64,000 nucleotides of DNA from Pontiella sulfatireligans (GCF_900890705.1 NZ_CAAHFH010000001.1:1674001-1738000); one strand, 5' to 3'; shown: positions 1-10,305, numbered from the stretch's first letter. A program made the numbers and translations. The notes: generated by a model from the sequence alone, not told the origin.

Positions 1-78
1 CCACCGAAGCGCAACCAGCGTCCTAAATACTAACTGTACAATACAATTAATAGCACCATCGACTGAAAGTACTAGAGC

Positions 79-93
79 CCACTTTGCGACTCA
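79..93 (-). promoter_or_regulatory. Candidate shared operator, copy 1
   Basis: On the minus strand this reads TGAGTCGCAAAGTGG. It resembles two sites upstream of the LamG-domain genes at 4954-4966 and 24718-24730 (TGGTCGCAAARCG). No start codon of an obvious gene lies between it and the left edge, so it may serve a minus-strand gene outside the window. The rest of 1-255 is the 3' flank of the first gene, and I see no gene or convincing terminator in it. Confidence 0.3.
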
Positions 94-255
94 TTATGAA
101 CCCCATTTGCGTCTGGGATTCCAGCTCCTCAACTTATTCTTAAAAAAGAAAAGCGGCGGCCATCGAGTAAGTTCGCATCCCCTGCAGGAGATCCTTTTAT
201 ATCATCTTTCCCCGAGGGAGGCAGGGGTCGTATTACGACTCACCATAAACCCTGT

Positions 256-3200
256 TTATTGGCGCTCAATCTTCAGACGGATGAATTCCTGATTTTCAAT
301 ATCCGTACGATTGGTCACCGATTTATAGTTGCCGGCCGAAGGGGACTCGCCTACGAACTCAACGCCACCGACGGTCCAGTTTGAAGAAGACGCAAGGTCG
401 GTGCCTGTTTCGACCCTATAGGTCAGGCTTCCATCATCCGTGCGTTGATTATGGACATGGTAAAACCAGTGGCTTGCATTTCCATCGGAGCCGATGAACA
501 TCAATGCTCCGGCGGCGGCATCCAAAGGATCGCCATCCACGGCATACTCCATCAGGTTATCGTTTCCGTCCCCGTCCGGATCGGCGGTTAGCGCGTCGTT
601 TACCCCATTGGCCAACCCATTCTCAACACTCCAAAACTCGTAAGGAGTGACGGGCACTCCAACGATGGGAACAACAATACTCATGTTGTTTCCAATACGG
701 ATTTCATCCACATAACCAATATTCGCGCCTAGGCCGAATCCGAAATGCGTAATCGGCGAAAAGGTGGCGCCTGTCGAGTCGATCGTATGGGAGGCGCTGC
801 CCGCCACGTCGGACAAGTTGGTCGGATCGAAATAGGTCGTCATCGTACCGGTATCGAGATTAATCGCGGAAACGACAAAATGAAGCCCGGCGGTCGTGGG
901 ACCGCCAACGTCGTTAATACCGCTCGGGTTTCCATAGTTGCCCCATCCACTGGACGTCGCGCGAACCATGGCTTGCATCACTGAACCCATGCTGCTGGAG
1001 GCCCCTACCGCCCCGCTTAAAAGCCCTACATAAAAGCCGTTTGTGGCGTTATTTGCATCGAACAGGAAGCTCATATAAACGGTTCCAGTACTGATCGGAC
1101 CGCCTGTGAGTTCCAGTTGCAGGTTTTTGGTGCCACCTATCACCGCGTCCAGCCCCCCGTATTGGCCTTCCACATCCAAGGTGTTTCCGTTGCCATCCAG
1201 ATAGGAAAGACCCGCGGAGTCGTAGGTTCTCATCCTATAGTTGGTGAGGGTTGGATTGTTGGTAAAGCCCACGCCGCCGGGCATCTTCTGGAGCCGGACA
1301 TTCCCAACCGCATCGAACCCTTCGTAGGCCAATAACCCGTCGTAGACCCTAATCGTCAGTCCAGCGGTGGCGGTGCCGCCAAAGGCATCAGAAACCTGCA
1401 CCCTGAACAAATTCAATCCGTCATCCAAACTCGCGGGTATTCCGCCAAGAGTTCCATCCGATGCCACGCTAAGCCATGAGGGGCCCGCCACCTTGCTGTA
1501 AGTGAGCAGATGCCCCGCATCGGTATCCACGGCACTGCCTGCGAGGGTTGCTACGTAGGCTTTGCCTGGAATCGCGAATATCCGGCTCATGGGATCTTCG
1601 ACAAAGACAGGATCTGAGTTTACACCGGCATTCACCGTGATTGTCATTTCAGCGTTATCCGTCCCTCCCTGCCCGTCGGAGACCTGAACGGTAAAACTGT
1701 TCAGGCCGGCATCGACGGAGGCTGGCATGCCGCCAAGCGTGCCGTCGGGAGCGATGGTCAACCAGGCCGGGCCGCTGGTCTTTGAATAGACGAGCGCATC
1801 CAGATCGGCGTCCATTGCCGTGTCGCGGATGCTTCCGCTGTAAAACTGAAACCCAGAGGTCTCGGCCATCGTGAAGGGATCGACGGTAAATACAGGGGGA
1901 CGGTTGGAGACGCTAGCGGGCAGGAACTCGGTCTGGCTCTGAATCGTGTTCAGCAGCGCCACCGTATTCGTCTGTCCGGCGGCATCAACCACCTCGATGG
2001 ATCCGCCCAGCGCACCGGTTTTATCCAGCTGGATCGTATAGTGGTTCCCAGCGTAGTCCAGGCTCACCGTTGCAGAGCCCGCATCTTCTGATAAGGCATA
2101 AGGAATCAATTCTTCCAAATGCTCATCCCCGAGCTGCAGCAGGTGCAGGAAATAGTCGCGCTCCGTGGCCACCTTAGGGGTGACATCGATCCGCCATTTT
2201 CCCTGAACCGCTTTCTGGGCATCGGTAAGTCCATCCCAATCCAACAAGGGATATTCCGTTGCATCATTCCGTTTAAATCCTTCTATGATCGTGGTATCAA
2301 CGGCTGCAGGTAACAGGGTCTTACCATACAAGCGACCTCCACCATTCCATCCGGAAAAACTATTGTCATCGGTCGACACGGTCGGTGGTTGACCGAAATG
2401 CAGCAACCAGTCCTTGCGGAAGCTGGCTTCATCGGCCTCGACCCGATCGAACACCAGGAACAGGCTCGGATAGATATGCAGGAACTGACGGCTCACCTCA
2501 TTGACCCGGTTGCTATCGTAGCAATCCGTTCCATTGCCCGCCATATAGCTAAAGTTATCGTTCCACACAAACGACTCCAGCGTGGAATCCCCATGGGTTC
2601 CCGCAAGTTGTCCGCCATATTCATTCCCGCTCGGGAGAGTATGCACCAGCACCATATTGTGCGCCACGCTTCTCTGGGCATACCGAGTCCAATGGTAGGT
2701 GTCGGAATAACCCGGTCGATTCCCCGAATCAAGCGCCTGAAACCCTTCTTTATACAAGGTGAAGTGCAGGCTATCCCGGTGCCGGTGGGCCGTCATTTCT
2801 CCGCCGCACATGAACATGGCATACGTGCCATTGGAGGCATAAGCGCTTTTGGAAAAGAGCTGCCCCATGGTTTTGAAATAAAACGCCTTGGGAAGTGTAT
2901 CGGAATCCGAAGTCGACTCAAAAATATCATTGGTATTGCCGAATAGGGAATAGTAGGGATGGTTGATATGGTCCTCAAAAATTCCCCGAACATAGTTCAT
3001 GGAATCCTTTTGCTCCGGACTGGCCACCGCACCGTAGAGGGCGAGATAGTTTTTCATGTGCAGAGCCATCTGACCTCCGGGAAACTCGTTTTCACTTCGC
3101 TGGAGATCGCCGGATCCATATTGGTAAATTTCTTCATCAACCCCCATGATCATATTCCATATCACATAGTACGATAGCCCCAGAAGCTCGGGGGTGATCG

Positions 3201-4842
3201 ATACAAAATCCTGACCCCAGGCCGAGCGAGAAGCATGCATAAAATTAATCAGGCTATAGGGATAAGCCGAAAATGAATATGATAGCGTGGTTGCACTCGC
3301 CCCGCCGAATTCTCCGCGGCTTTGCGCCCGGTAATAGATGAATTTTAGATAATTTTCATATTCTACGTCCAGCCAGGGACGAAGTGTATCGCTTTTAAAC
3401 GTCTCGGTGATAAACGATTTATCGAGAGCCATCAGCGGAATATAATACCGCAGAAATCCGGCTCCATAGTTCCCTAGTTCAACATTGGTTCTGGACTCAC
3501 GTGGTACTTCGGTCGAAGTAAAACTATTGGCCATGAAGAAGTCCATGGCGGAAATATAGCGATTGAGCAAATCCTCCTGTGCCCCGGCAGAGAGCCCGTT
3601 ATAGACCAAATCATAGGCTATGAGCCACTCCAGCCGGGTAAACCCGGCCCAGGCAAAAGCATAGCCCAAATTGACCCGTTTCTCATAACTCAGCAACGAT
3701 ACGTTCATGAGCCATTCCGCATAGTCGGCAAACTGCTGGTCGCCGGTCGCCAGGTAGACCACGGCCGACTTAATGGCATGCTGGTTGGGTTCAAAAGAGT
3801 TCGCTCCACCTGCCACTAATTTATCTGCCTCCAAGGCCGTCTCATACTGCATCCAATAATTCGAAGCGGTCACATTGGTCCAATCATCGGCCAGCATGCG
3901 GGCCTCGATGTCGGCTTTAAAATCATTGGTGATCATACCCGCCTTGGCGGCATCCAGCATGATCTCGTCAAATCGGTCCGGGGTAAGAAACAGACGCGGA
4001 TGTCCCGCGATCAAGGATCCTTCGATATCCAGATTCAAGAAGGTGTCCAAAAACTCCTGTTCGGTATATTCAAGAATGGTTTTCACGGTCGATAACGGAA
4101 CAACATCGCCAAGCGAGTCTCCGATTCGGATTTCGTCTACGAGGGCCTCGCCACCCGTTAGTACACCGAGCGCAACCGCGATAAAATCCGGAAAAGCGGC
4201 GGTCCCGACAGCAGACAAACTCCCTTCGGCTGTGCCGACTACGTCGGTCAGATCCGAAGGGTTCCAGTAAACGCTCAATGAGTGGGCCGATCGGTCAACC
4301 TTCAGAATCACCAACGTCGGGCCCGTTGTTTCAGTCGCCCCCGCAATCTTCACGCCATTGGGTGCATAGATCTGTCGTTTAAAAGAAGTGTCTAACCGGC
4401 TGACCGCCCCGGCATGAGCATTTCCATAACTCACGTCAGAGCCAGCGACAGCCTGGCCAAACCCCATTGACGTCCAGGCATCCAGCACGACGTAATCGAT
4501 GAGAAAACTCATGTAGTAGGTGTCGGTATCGGCAATTGGATTCGCCAACACGAGCTGGAGGTTCCGATGGGACGCCGCCGCAGAACTGAGTCCAGCGGAC
4601 CGGCCCATATTTACCAGCTGGTTGCCTTGCGAATCGGTATAGCTAAGCCCCGCCTGAAGATCCATATCGGCGTGGGTTTCGGTATAGCCGCTGAATCCAG
4701 TTCCGGTAAGCCCCGCCGCGGTAACATCGGTTCCGATCGGATTAATCGTATCGAATCCTTCATAGGCCAGCAGCGCGGCCTGCGTACTTAGGCAGGAAAC
4801 CACGAAAGCCAGCCCGATCACCTTTGCCATTGCATTTTTCAT
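256..4842 (-). CDS. Secreted multidomain heparinase II/III-family protein with two LamG-like domains
   Basis: Predicted secreted polysaccharide lyase of 1,528 residues. I chose the ATG at 4842 because AAGGGAACT precedes it and it begins a clear signal peptide (MKNAMAKVIG, hydrophobic core, cut near TQA-ALLAY). Domains in order: LamG-like jelly roll (about 20-250); alpha/alpha-toroid and C-terminal sheet of the heparinase II/III type (about 280-990), with the conserved block AHRHRDSLHFTLY and GFQALDSGNRPG; two cadherin/He_PIG-like Ig repeats (about 1000-1180, 'DGTLGG.PAS.D.GLN.F.VQVSD'); a second LamG-like domain (about 1185-1400); and a tail with a calcium-type motif DPDGDGNDNLMEYAVDGDP. The catalytic half is paralogous to the two 753-residue proteins at 8.0-12.7 kb. 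The exact substrate cannot be read from sequence; alginate, GAG-like or other uronate polymers are possible. Confidence 0.85.
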   Translation of the reverse strand: MKNAMAKVIGLAFVVSCLSTQAALLAYEGFDTINPIGTDVTAAGLTGTGFSGYTETHADMDLQAGLSYTDSQGNQLVNMGRSAGLSSAAASHRNLQLVLANPIADTDTYYMSFLIDYVVLDAWTSMGFGQAVAGSDVSYGNAHAGAVSRLDTSFKRQIYAPNGVKIAGATETTGPTLVILKVDRSAHSLSVYWNPSDLTDVVGTAEGSLSAVGTAAFPDFIAVALGVLTGGEALVDEIRIGDSLGDVVPLSTVKTILEYTEQEFLDTFLNLDIEGSLIAGHPRLFLTPDRFDEIMLDAAKAGMITNDFKADIEARMLADDWTNVTASNYWMQYETALEADKLVAGGANSFEPNQHAIKSAVVYLATGDQQFADYAEWLMNVSLLSYEKRVNLGYAFAWAGFTRLEWLIAYDLVYNGLSAGAQEDLLNRYISAMDFFMANSFTSTEVPRESRTNVELGNYGAGFLRYYIPLMALDKSFITETFKSDTLRPWLDVEYENYLKFIYYRAQSRGEFGGASATTLSYSFSAYPYSLINFMHASRSAWGQDFVSITPELLGLSYYVIWNMIMGVDEEIYQYGSGDLQRSENEFPGGQMALHMKNYLALYGAVASPEQKDSMNYVRGIFEDHINHPYYSLFGNTNDIFESTSDSDTLPKAFYFKTMGQLFSKSAYASNGTYAMFMCGGEMTAHRHRDSLHFTLYKEGFQALDSGNRPGYSDTYHWTRYAQRSVAHNMVLVHTLPSGNEYGGQLAGTHGDSTLESFVWNDNFSYMAGNGTDCYDSNRVNEVSRQFLHIYPSLFLVFDRVEADEASFRKDWLLHFGQPPTVSTDDNSFSGWNGGGRLYGKTLLPAAVDTTIIEGFKRNDATEYPLLDWDGLTDAQKAVQGKWRIDVTPKVATERDYFLHLLQLGDEHLEELIPYALSEDAGSATVSLDYAGNHYTIQLDKTGALGGSIEVVDAAGQTNTVALLNTIQSQTEFLPASVSNRPPVFTVDPFTMAETSGFQFYSGSIRDTAMDADLDALVYSKTSGPAWLTIAPDGTLGGMPASVDAGLNSFTVQVSDGQGGTDNAEMTITVNAGVNSDPVFVEDPMSRIFAIPGKAYVATLAGSAVDTDAGHLLTYSKVAGPSWLSVASDGTLGGIPASLDDGLNLFRVQVSDAFGGTATAGLTIRVYDGLLAYEGFDAVGNVRLQKMPGGVGFTNNPTLTNYRMRTYDSAGLSYLDGNGNTLDVEGQYGGLDAVIGGTKNLQLELTGGPISTGTVYMSFLFDANNATNGFYVGLLSGAVGASSSMGSVMQAMVRATSSGWGNYGNPSGINDVGGPTTAGLHFVVSAINLDTGTMTTYFDPTNLSDVAGSASHTIDSTGATFSPITHFGFGLGANIGYVDEIRIGNNMSIVVPIVGVPVTPYEFWSVENGLANGVNDALTADPDGDGNDNLMEYAVDGDPLDAAAGALMFIGSDGNASHWFYHVHNQRTDDGSLTYRVETGTDLASSSNWTVGGVEFVGESPSAGNYKSVTNRTDIENQEFIRLKIERQ

Positions 4843-4953
4843 AGTTCCCTTGATTTTGTTGATCGAACACACATCGACCCATCTAAGCTCATTTCAACCG
4901 GCAAGCTCAGAGTGACGCTATTTATAACCCCATTCACAGATTTTTAACAGGTA

Positions 4954-4966
4954 CGCTTTGCGACCA
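4954..4966 (-). promoter_or_regulatory. Candidate operator TGGTCGCAAAGCG
   Basis: The site lies about 115 bp upstream of the start of the large heparinase-like gene. The same 13-mer with one change (TGGTCGCAAAACG) lies about 135 bp upstream of the PEP-CTERM gene at 24584, in the same orientation. A shared regulator is an inference from three sites only. Confidence 0.35.
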
Positions 4967-5006
4967 ACTTGGATCCGATTTACGAATGAAATTCGAAACC
5001 TCATTC

Positions 5007-5174
5007 TCATACGTTGAAAACAAACAAGCCCCGACCAGTGATGGCGCCATCATCAGCGATGGGTTCAGCCTGCTCAAGGATCCAACCACGATCTGCATCA
5101 AGCAGGGAGTTCAGATCGGTGACGGGCTCTCTGGGGTCCCCAAACAACCGCCAGCAGATTGCTGGAAGAATCGA
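5007..5174 (-). pseudogene. In-frame coding remnant behind the metallopeptidase stop
   Basis: After the TGA of the metallopeptidase (5175-5177) the same frame stays open for 55 codons and ends at TGA 5007-5009. The peptide contains GDPREPVTDLNSLLDADRGW and ends ITGRGLFVFNV. This resembles C-terminal segments of extracellular HAF-type repeat proteins ('DLNSLLD..GW.L..A..I.D.G.I.G.G'). It is either the former C-terminus of the peptidase cut off by a nonsense mutation, or the tail of another gene joined here. The rest of 4843-5006 is the promoter region of the first gene. Confidence 0.5.
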
Positions 5175-6308
5175 TCAGAGATGGCGAAACTCCACATGGA
5201 TGCGGACCCCGTTTCTCGAATGGGATAGTTGGCGAATAACGAGCCCGCGTTCAGCATCTCTAAATATCTCCTGATCCTTCAGGGTGCAAATCAGATACGA
5301 CGCCTTGCCCTTTTTCCGGCCTCGGTGAATGCTCACGCCTCCAACGAACGCACTCTTCAGGTTCGTGTCAACTCCTGCCGATTCACGAAACGAAAGATAA
5401 TAGAACTCTCCATCTGCTGACTTCCTCGGAAGTTTGATCACTTGAGTCCCCGGCTCCCGATAGGGATCGCGACCGAGCGGCAACAGCACCCTTTCAGTCA
5501 CAAGCGGCTTATTTAAAAGGACCAAGGTTCCGGCGGGAAGGTGGTCATACCAGCCGGCCTGATCCGCATGAACTGAATTAAACCCCTTGGGTCCGGTGGT
5601 CGACCCCATAATACACGATCCATCCCCATAGCGACGATCCGAGGGTTCGTCTTCGTTGAAGCCGTTGTTGTTACGATCGGACTTTGCATGGTTAAATCCC
5701 ACGTTATGTCCCATCTCGTGAGCAATAGTAAATACCGAATGGACTTTAGCCCATGCTGCTTTCGATGACTCCACACCATGAGACCCAACCTGCCCGGCCG
5801 CAGTAAACAAGCACTCCGACTTTGTCGTTTTTCCACTCGGAAAGATGAAAAAACGGTGTTGGTAATCATAGGCCTCGATACCGAGCTCCGACCGAAGTAC
5901 CTCCATGGCCCGAATACGGTAATCCTTCTTTGGGCACCCCTCATAGGGTTCGACTGTAATCGGTTCCGGAGTCCGTACGTTCTCCTCAAGGAACCGAGTC
6001 TGCCCAAACGATGATTGGTTATAGATTGCATCGACTGACATCCCTTCGGAAAAAAGATGCTCGCGCAATTCCTGCACATGCTGCTTCGTGTAGTGATGGT
6101 CCGCTTTGTCCCGGATATTGATAAAAACAAAGATCGCGCGACGCTCATCCACCTCCAGGCCTTCGCGCTCCGCGATGCTTTGTTCCGCACCGACGGACCC
6201 TGTAGATAGGCCCATCGTCACCACCACGAGGAAAAGTCGATAGCGCCCTGCTCCAACAGGCTTATCTGGGCGATTCGCAACGCGCGATTTTTTTAAGAAG
6301 AATGCCAT
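5175..6308 (-). CDS. Secreted zinc metallopeptidase, M11 gametolysin-like
   Basis: Predicted secreted endopeptidase of 377 residues. The ATG at 6308 is preceded by GAGGAG at 10 bp; a lysine/arginine-rich n-region and the core YRLFLVVVTMGLSTGSVGA form the signal peptide. The zinc motif HEMGHNVGFNH (H197, H201, H207, catalytic E198) is complete, and a met-turn-like CIMG follows about 35 residues later. That arrangement fits metzincins of the M11/M6-like type. Its role in a glycan locus could be removal of protein from proteoglycan or maturation of secreted enzymes (inference). Its 5' end (codons for LKKxRVANRPDK) also appears in a chimeric remnant at 10404-10449. A 55-codon in-frame tail follows the stop codon, so the present C-terminus may be shortened. 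Confidence 0.75.
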   Translation of the reverse strand: MAFFLKKSRVANRPDKPVGAGRYRLFLVVVTMGLSTGSVGAEQSIAEREGLEVDERRAIFVFINIRDKADHHYTKQHVQELREHLFSEGMSVDAIYNQSSFGQTRFLEENVRTPEPITVEPYEGCPKKDYRIRAMEVLRSELGIEAYDYQHRFFIFPSGKTTKSECLFTAAGQVGSHGVESSKAAWAKVHSVFTIAHEMGHNVGFNHAKSDRNNNGFNEDEPSDRRYGDGSCIMGSTTGPKGFNSVHADQAGWYDHLPAGTLVLLNKPLVTERVLLPLGRDPYREPGTQVIKLPRKSADGEFYYLSFRESAGVDTNLKSAFVGGVSIHRGRKKGKASYLICTLKDQEIFRDAERGLVIRQLSHSRNGVRIHVEFRHL

Positions 6309-6345
6309 ATGGATACAGCTCCTCGTTTTCTCCAAAAACCAGACA

Positions 6346-7878
6346 TCATTGCAATAGCCCTTCGACGGCGAGTCTTCGCGCAAGCTGGGCCTCATGCAGG
6401 TTCTGCGGCTCCAGCTTCAACGGATCGATCGCTTCAAACCATTTTCCATCGCGTTTTTTAACCGAGGGTTGTTCGGTCTTGATCGCTACCAGATTCATGG
6501 ACGAGGGACCGAATTGGCTGTCGGGGTAGCATTGCGGCTGCTCGGCTCGGATATTCCAGAAGGTCTCGCGCGCGCCGCATTGCTTTCCCAGCAATCCTCC
6601 GCCGCCGCAATGCCACATCCGAGTCCCTTGTCCAACATCAATATGGGTGAATAGATTTTCGTATGGCGCGCGTTTATGATGGTCAAAGTTTAGGTCCTCG
6701 CCCCTTCCATTCGAGAATACACTGCCCGCAAAGTTGACTGAAACGCCTAGATCGTGGACGAAGCGCATATTAAAATTGAACGCGGTGAAGAGATTGTCGG
6801 TTCCGCCAAGGAGAATACCATGGTGCCCAAGGATACCGTTTTTGGACTCTCGTTCCGATTCGAACGTCACATCGGTAATGGTACAGAACTTGGCACCAAT
6901 AAATATTCCGCTATCGGCGTTTATAATGCGTACATTACGCACCCAGCAGTCCGCCACGGCAGACATGGAAATTGCATTGTAGCCGTGCTCGGTAAAGTGT
7001 CCGTCATATTGGCCCCGAGGAAACTCAACCCCCAGATCCTCAATACCCACCTCGCTGACGGTTGGGTTGAAGCTCCTGATCTGAGGCTTCCAGCCAAGCT
7101 TGATGTCGAACCGCAGCGGGCGGTCGAAGACAATCTGATTGCTGGTTAATGCGGTAAGTGTAACGACAAACGACCCCGTGGATCCTTTGAAATTTTGAAG
7201 ATCTCCAGAATCTTCGGAATAAAGGTGAGACGTCAAGGTCTTCTGAGCGTCATCCTGCACAAAGACTTCGACGCGCTGGCCGACCTTTAAACCCATCGTT
7301 GATGAAACCGTTAATGTCTTGTCGCCACGTTTCGCACGGGCGGTCACCTCGGCAAGTTTAACGGTTTGAAAGTCCCCATTAATTTGTAGCAACCCACCAG
7401 ACCAAGAATACCTACTGATTTTCTTTCCCTTGGGCGTCGTAAACCAAACTGGATTGATCTCATTCAGCGGCACCGGAAAGAACAGGATGCTTTTTTCGGG
7501 CCCGCCCCCCCGGAGCACCACATTGCTTTTCTGAATATTAAGGATATTCGTAATTTTATATCGTCCGGGAGGCACATAGATCGCTCCGTTTTTGTTGGCG
7601 GAAATGGCATCCATAAAGGCCTGCAAGTCATCGTGCACGCCGTCCCCTTTGGCCCCAAAAGATTTAACATTGGAAACCTGAGGCACACGGGGTATAGGGG
7701 CCCCACCACAATGATAGCCCGCATAGGAAAAATCAGGGAGTCGCCCGGCCGGAGACCACGTCTCCCCCGCCTTGCCCCACAGCTCGGAATAGGTCTGCGC
7801 GCAGACCGTACTCCCGATGCTCAAACCGCCAATCAAACCCGTTATCAAGACCACTGCAGTTACGAACTGTTTCCTCAT
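6346..7878 (-). CDS. Secreted pectate-lyase-3-type parallel beta-helix protein
   Basis: Protein of 510 residues; the ATG at 7878 follows AAGGAATCTT and starts a signal peptide (MRKQFVTAVVLITG, cut near VCAQTY). Residues about 60-130 carry the hallmark of the Pectate_lyase_3 / GH28-like family: VKSFGAKGDGVHDDLQAF, then GAIYVPPGRYKI and VVLRGGG. The rest reads as right-handed beta-helix rungs. This fold hosts polysaccharide lyases and hydrolases acting on uronic-acid polymers, but I cannot assign a lyase family or the catalytic residues. It lies 37 bp upstream of the metallopeptidase gene and probably shares its transcript. Confidence 0.75.
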   Translation of the reverse strand: MRKQFVTAVVLITGLIGGLSIGSTVCAQTYSELWGKAGETWSPAGRLPDFSYAGYHCGGAPIPRVPQVSNVKSFGAKGDGVHDDLQAFMDAISANKNGAIYVPPGRYKITNILNIQKSNVVLRGGGPEKSILFFPVPLNEINPVWFTTPKGKKISRYSWSGGLLQINGDFQTVKLAEVTARAKRGDKTLTVSSTMGLKVGQRVEVFVQDDAQKTLTSHLYSEDSGDLQNFKGSTGSFVVTLTALTSNQIVFDRPLRFDIKLGWKPQIRSFNPTVSEVGIEDLGVEFPRGQYDGHFTEHGYNAISMSAVADCWVRNVRIINADSGIFIGAKFCTITDVTFESERESKNGILGHHGILLGGTDNLFTAFNFNMRFVHDLGVSVNFAGSVFSNGRGEDLNFDHHKRAPYENLFTHIDVGQGTRMWHCGGGGLLGKQCGARETFWNIRAEQPQCYPDSQFGPSSMNLVAIKTEQPSVKKRDGKWFEAIDPLKLEPQNLHEAQLARRLAVEGLLQ

Positions 7879-8043
7879 AAGATTCCTTGCTCCAATGTTA
7901 CGTGCTGTTTTTTGTGCCCCTCTAGCGTCCTTCATCATGAGTAGCCTCTAACTTGATTGACTTGTTTTTGGATAGAGAAGAGCTCCACTTCAAATACCTA
8001 CACACGGGATGTACGCCACTCTCGGGAGCTACTAGTTTTCCTT

Positions 8044-10305
8044 TTAATTCAAAAACTGGGCCTGATCCTGAATCATGTTTTTCAGTTCAACCTTGGATGT
8101 CGTGTTACTCTCCACATCAAGGATTTCAATGCTGCCGCCAAGTTCTCCGGTTTTATTCAGAAGAATGGTATACAGCTTGTCGTTATACGAAATGCGAACC
8201 GCAGCAGTACCCTCTTTTTCAACCACTTTATGAGGAACTATTTTTGCAAGCGACGCATCACCCACCTGAAGCAGATGCAGGAAAACATCTTTTTCTTGCG
8301 CTGTCTCAGGCGTCACTTCCACTCGCCACTTGCCTTGATTGGCCTGCTCGGCTGCCGAAAACTTATCCCAGGATTTAATCGGGAATTCGGTATCTTCATC
8401 CCACTTAAATCCGTTAACGATTTTGGTTTTTACGTTTTTTGGCAACAAGGTTTTTCCGAGCAATCGACCGCTTCCATTTGCGCTGACAAAACTATTATCC
8501 GGAAGCACGAGCGGCTCGTCCGCAAAATGCAAAAGCCAATCTTTGCGATAGCCAGCCTTCTGGCTCTCAATCCGGTCGAAGACCAAAAATAGATCCGGAT
8601 AAATATGCACAAACTGTCGGGTCACCTCACGCGCCGAATCTTCGGAATAACTCCCCGTCGCATCGCCAGCAGTATATGTAAAATCTTCATTCGACAGGTA
8701 TGATTTTACTTCGGAATTCAACCGCTGATTAGAAATTTGTCCGCCATAGAGTGAAGCACCCCTGCCGCCCTTTTGGATGCCCTCATCTCCATGAATCAGC
8801 ACCACATTGTGTGCAACACTTTGCTGACTATAGTACTTCCAGTGGTCGTTATCGGATAACCCGGGCCGGTTCCCCGAGTCCAGGGCCTGGAATCCATTTT
8901 TATATAGGGTAAAATGAAGATTATCCGCATGGCGGTGGGCACCCATTTTCCCACCACACTGGAACATGGCATACGTAGCATTGGTGGAAAAAGCACTGCG
9001 GGAAAAAATCTGCCCCATTACCGGGAAATAAAAAGCCTTGGGCAGTATGCTTACATCAAATTCGGCGCTCGCCTCACCTTGACGATCACGTAGAAGCGAA
9101 TAATAGAGATGTCCCCCTTTCACCGGAAACTTATCCCGCATGAATCGCATAAGATCCATAGAATTAGGATCGGCGTTGGGATAAAGCGCAATGAAATTTC
9201 CCACATGTTGATTGAGGTTTCCGCCAGGGAATTTGCTTTCACGCCGCTGAAGATCGCCCGATCCATATTGATACAACACCTCGTTTTCTCCCAGAATCAT
9301 GTTCCAGATCAGATAATAGGGAAGGCCGAGCAGATCCGGACTGATGGCTGCAAAATCCAAATTGAGAGCCGATTTGGAAACATATAAAAAATTAAATATT
9401 GTTTTCGGATAGGCCCCGATTGAATACGTCAAGGTCGTGCTGCTGCACCCGCCGAATTCCCCGCGACTTTGCGTTCGATAATACAATAATTCCAACAGCT
9501 CGTGATATCCCTTCTTCAGCCAAGGCCGCAACAGGTTTGCTTTCATCTCTTCAGGAATAAAGGGCTTATCCAAGGCAACAATCGGGATATAAAACTTAAG
9601 GAACCCCGGCCCGTACGCCCCCAGTTCCTTCCCGTTTCCTGCTTCATTATACGAACCCATCTTTTTCTTGCCGGTCACATAAGGCGCCATGGCAGTGACA
9701 TAGCGCGGAAGCAAATCAGAGCGGCTACTTTCCGACATTCCATTATAAATCCAGTCATAGGCCATAATCCACTGCAAGCGGGAAAATCCATACCAGTCGA
9801 TCGTATAGTACAGCTCCGCACGCAACTCATAGGTTAGCAGCGAAACCGACAACAACCATTCCGCGTATTCACAAAACCGTTGATCGCCGGTCCAGAGATA
9901 GACCCATGCGGATTTAAGTGCATCATTGGTCGGATCAAACCGCGATCTCCCACGGCTTTCTAATCTACTATCCTCACTTAGCTTCTCCTTAAACGGCTTC
10001 CAACGCTCCGCAGGGCTAATCGTCGTATAATTGACCCGCTCCATTTGCGCTTCCACTTGTTCCTTGTATGAAGCCAGGATTGCGCACTTCTCGGGGTCCT
10101 CTTTAATTTCAGCGATCAAACTCTTCGTCAAGAAGAGCCGAGGAGTCTCTTTTGTAATCCGGGCCTCCAGATCTTCATTGGCATAGGCCGCCAGAAAATC
10201 CGCTTCCGTCGGATACTTTTCCAGCAAACGGGGTGCGGAAGGAACGGCAACCGCCGAGCCAACAACCCATACACTTGTGAGTAATGCTATAACCCTCTTT
10301 TTCAT
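8044..10305 (-). CDS. Secreted heparinase II/III-family lyase, copy A
   Basis: Protein of 753 residues. The start is set by GGGAG five bases before ATG and by the signal peptide MKKRVIALLTSVWVVGSAVAVPSAP. The N-terminal two thirds form an alpha/alpha-toroid; the C-terminal heparinase II/III domain has the conserved AHRHADNLHFTLYKNGFQA and GNRPG. It is a close paralog of the gene at 10452-12713; the last ~440 bp of the two are almost identical in DNA while central parts differ more. It also resembles the catalytic half of the first gene. By family it would cleave uronate-containing polysaccharide by beta-elimination in the periplasm or outside the cell; the substrate is not known. Confidence 0.85.
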   Translation of the reverse strand: MKKRVIALLTSVWVVGSAVAVPSAPRLLEKYPTEADFLAAYANEDLEARITKETPRLFLTKSLIAEIKEDPEKCAILASYKEQVEAQMERVNYTTISPAERWKPFKEKLSEDSRLESRGRSRFDPTNDALKSAWVYLWTGDQRFCEYAEWLLSVSLLTYELRAELYYTIDWYGFSRLQWIMAYDWIYNGMSESSRSDLLPRYVTAMAPYVTGKKKMGSYNEAGNGKELGAYGPGFLKFYIPIVALDKPFIPEEMKANLLRPWLKKGYHELLELLYYRTQSRGEFGGCSSTTLTYSIGAYPKTIFNFLYVSKSALNLDFAAISPDLLGLPYYLIWNMILGENEVLYQYGSGDLQRRESKFPGGNLNQHVGNFIALYPNADPNSMDLMRFMRDKFPVKGGHLYYSLLRDRQGEASAEFDVSILPKAFYFPVMGQIFSRSAFSTNATYAMFQCGGKMGAHRHADNLHFTLYKNGFQALDSGNRPGLSDNDHWKYYSQQSVAHNVVLIHGDEGIQKGGRGASLYGGQISNQRLNSEVKSYLSNEDFTYTAGDATGSYSEDSAREVTRQFVHIYPDLFLVFDRIESQKAGYRKDWLLHFADEPLVLPDNSFVSANGSGRLLGKTLLPKNVKTKIVNGFKWDEDTEFPIKSWDKFSAAEQANQGKWRVEVTPETAQEKDVFLHLLQVGDASLAKIVPHKVVEKEGTAAVRISYNDKLYTILLNKTGELGGSIEILDVESNTTSKVELKNMIQDQAQFLN

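Noticed and set aside
4986-5228. 80-codon plus-strand frame behind the metallopeptidase
   Set aside because: It is antisense to an in-frame coding remnant on the minus strand, which explains its openness better.
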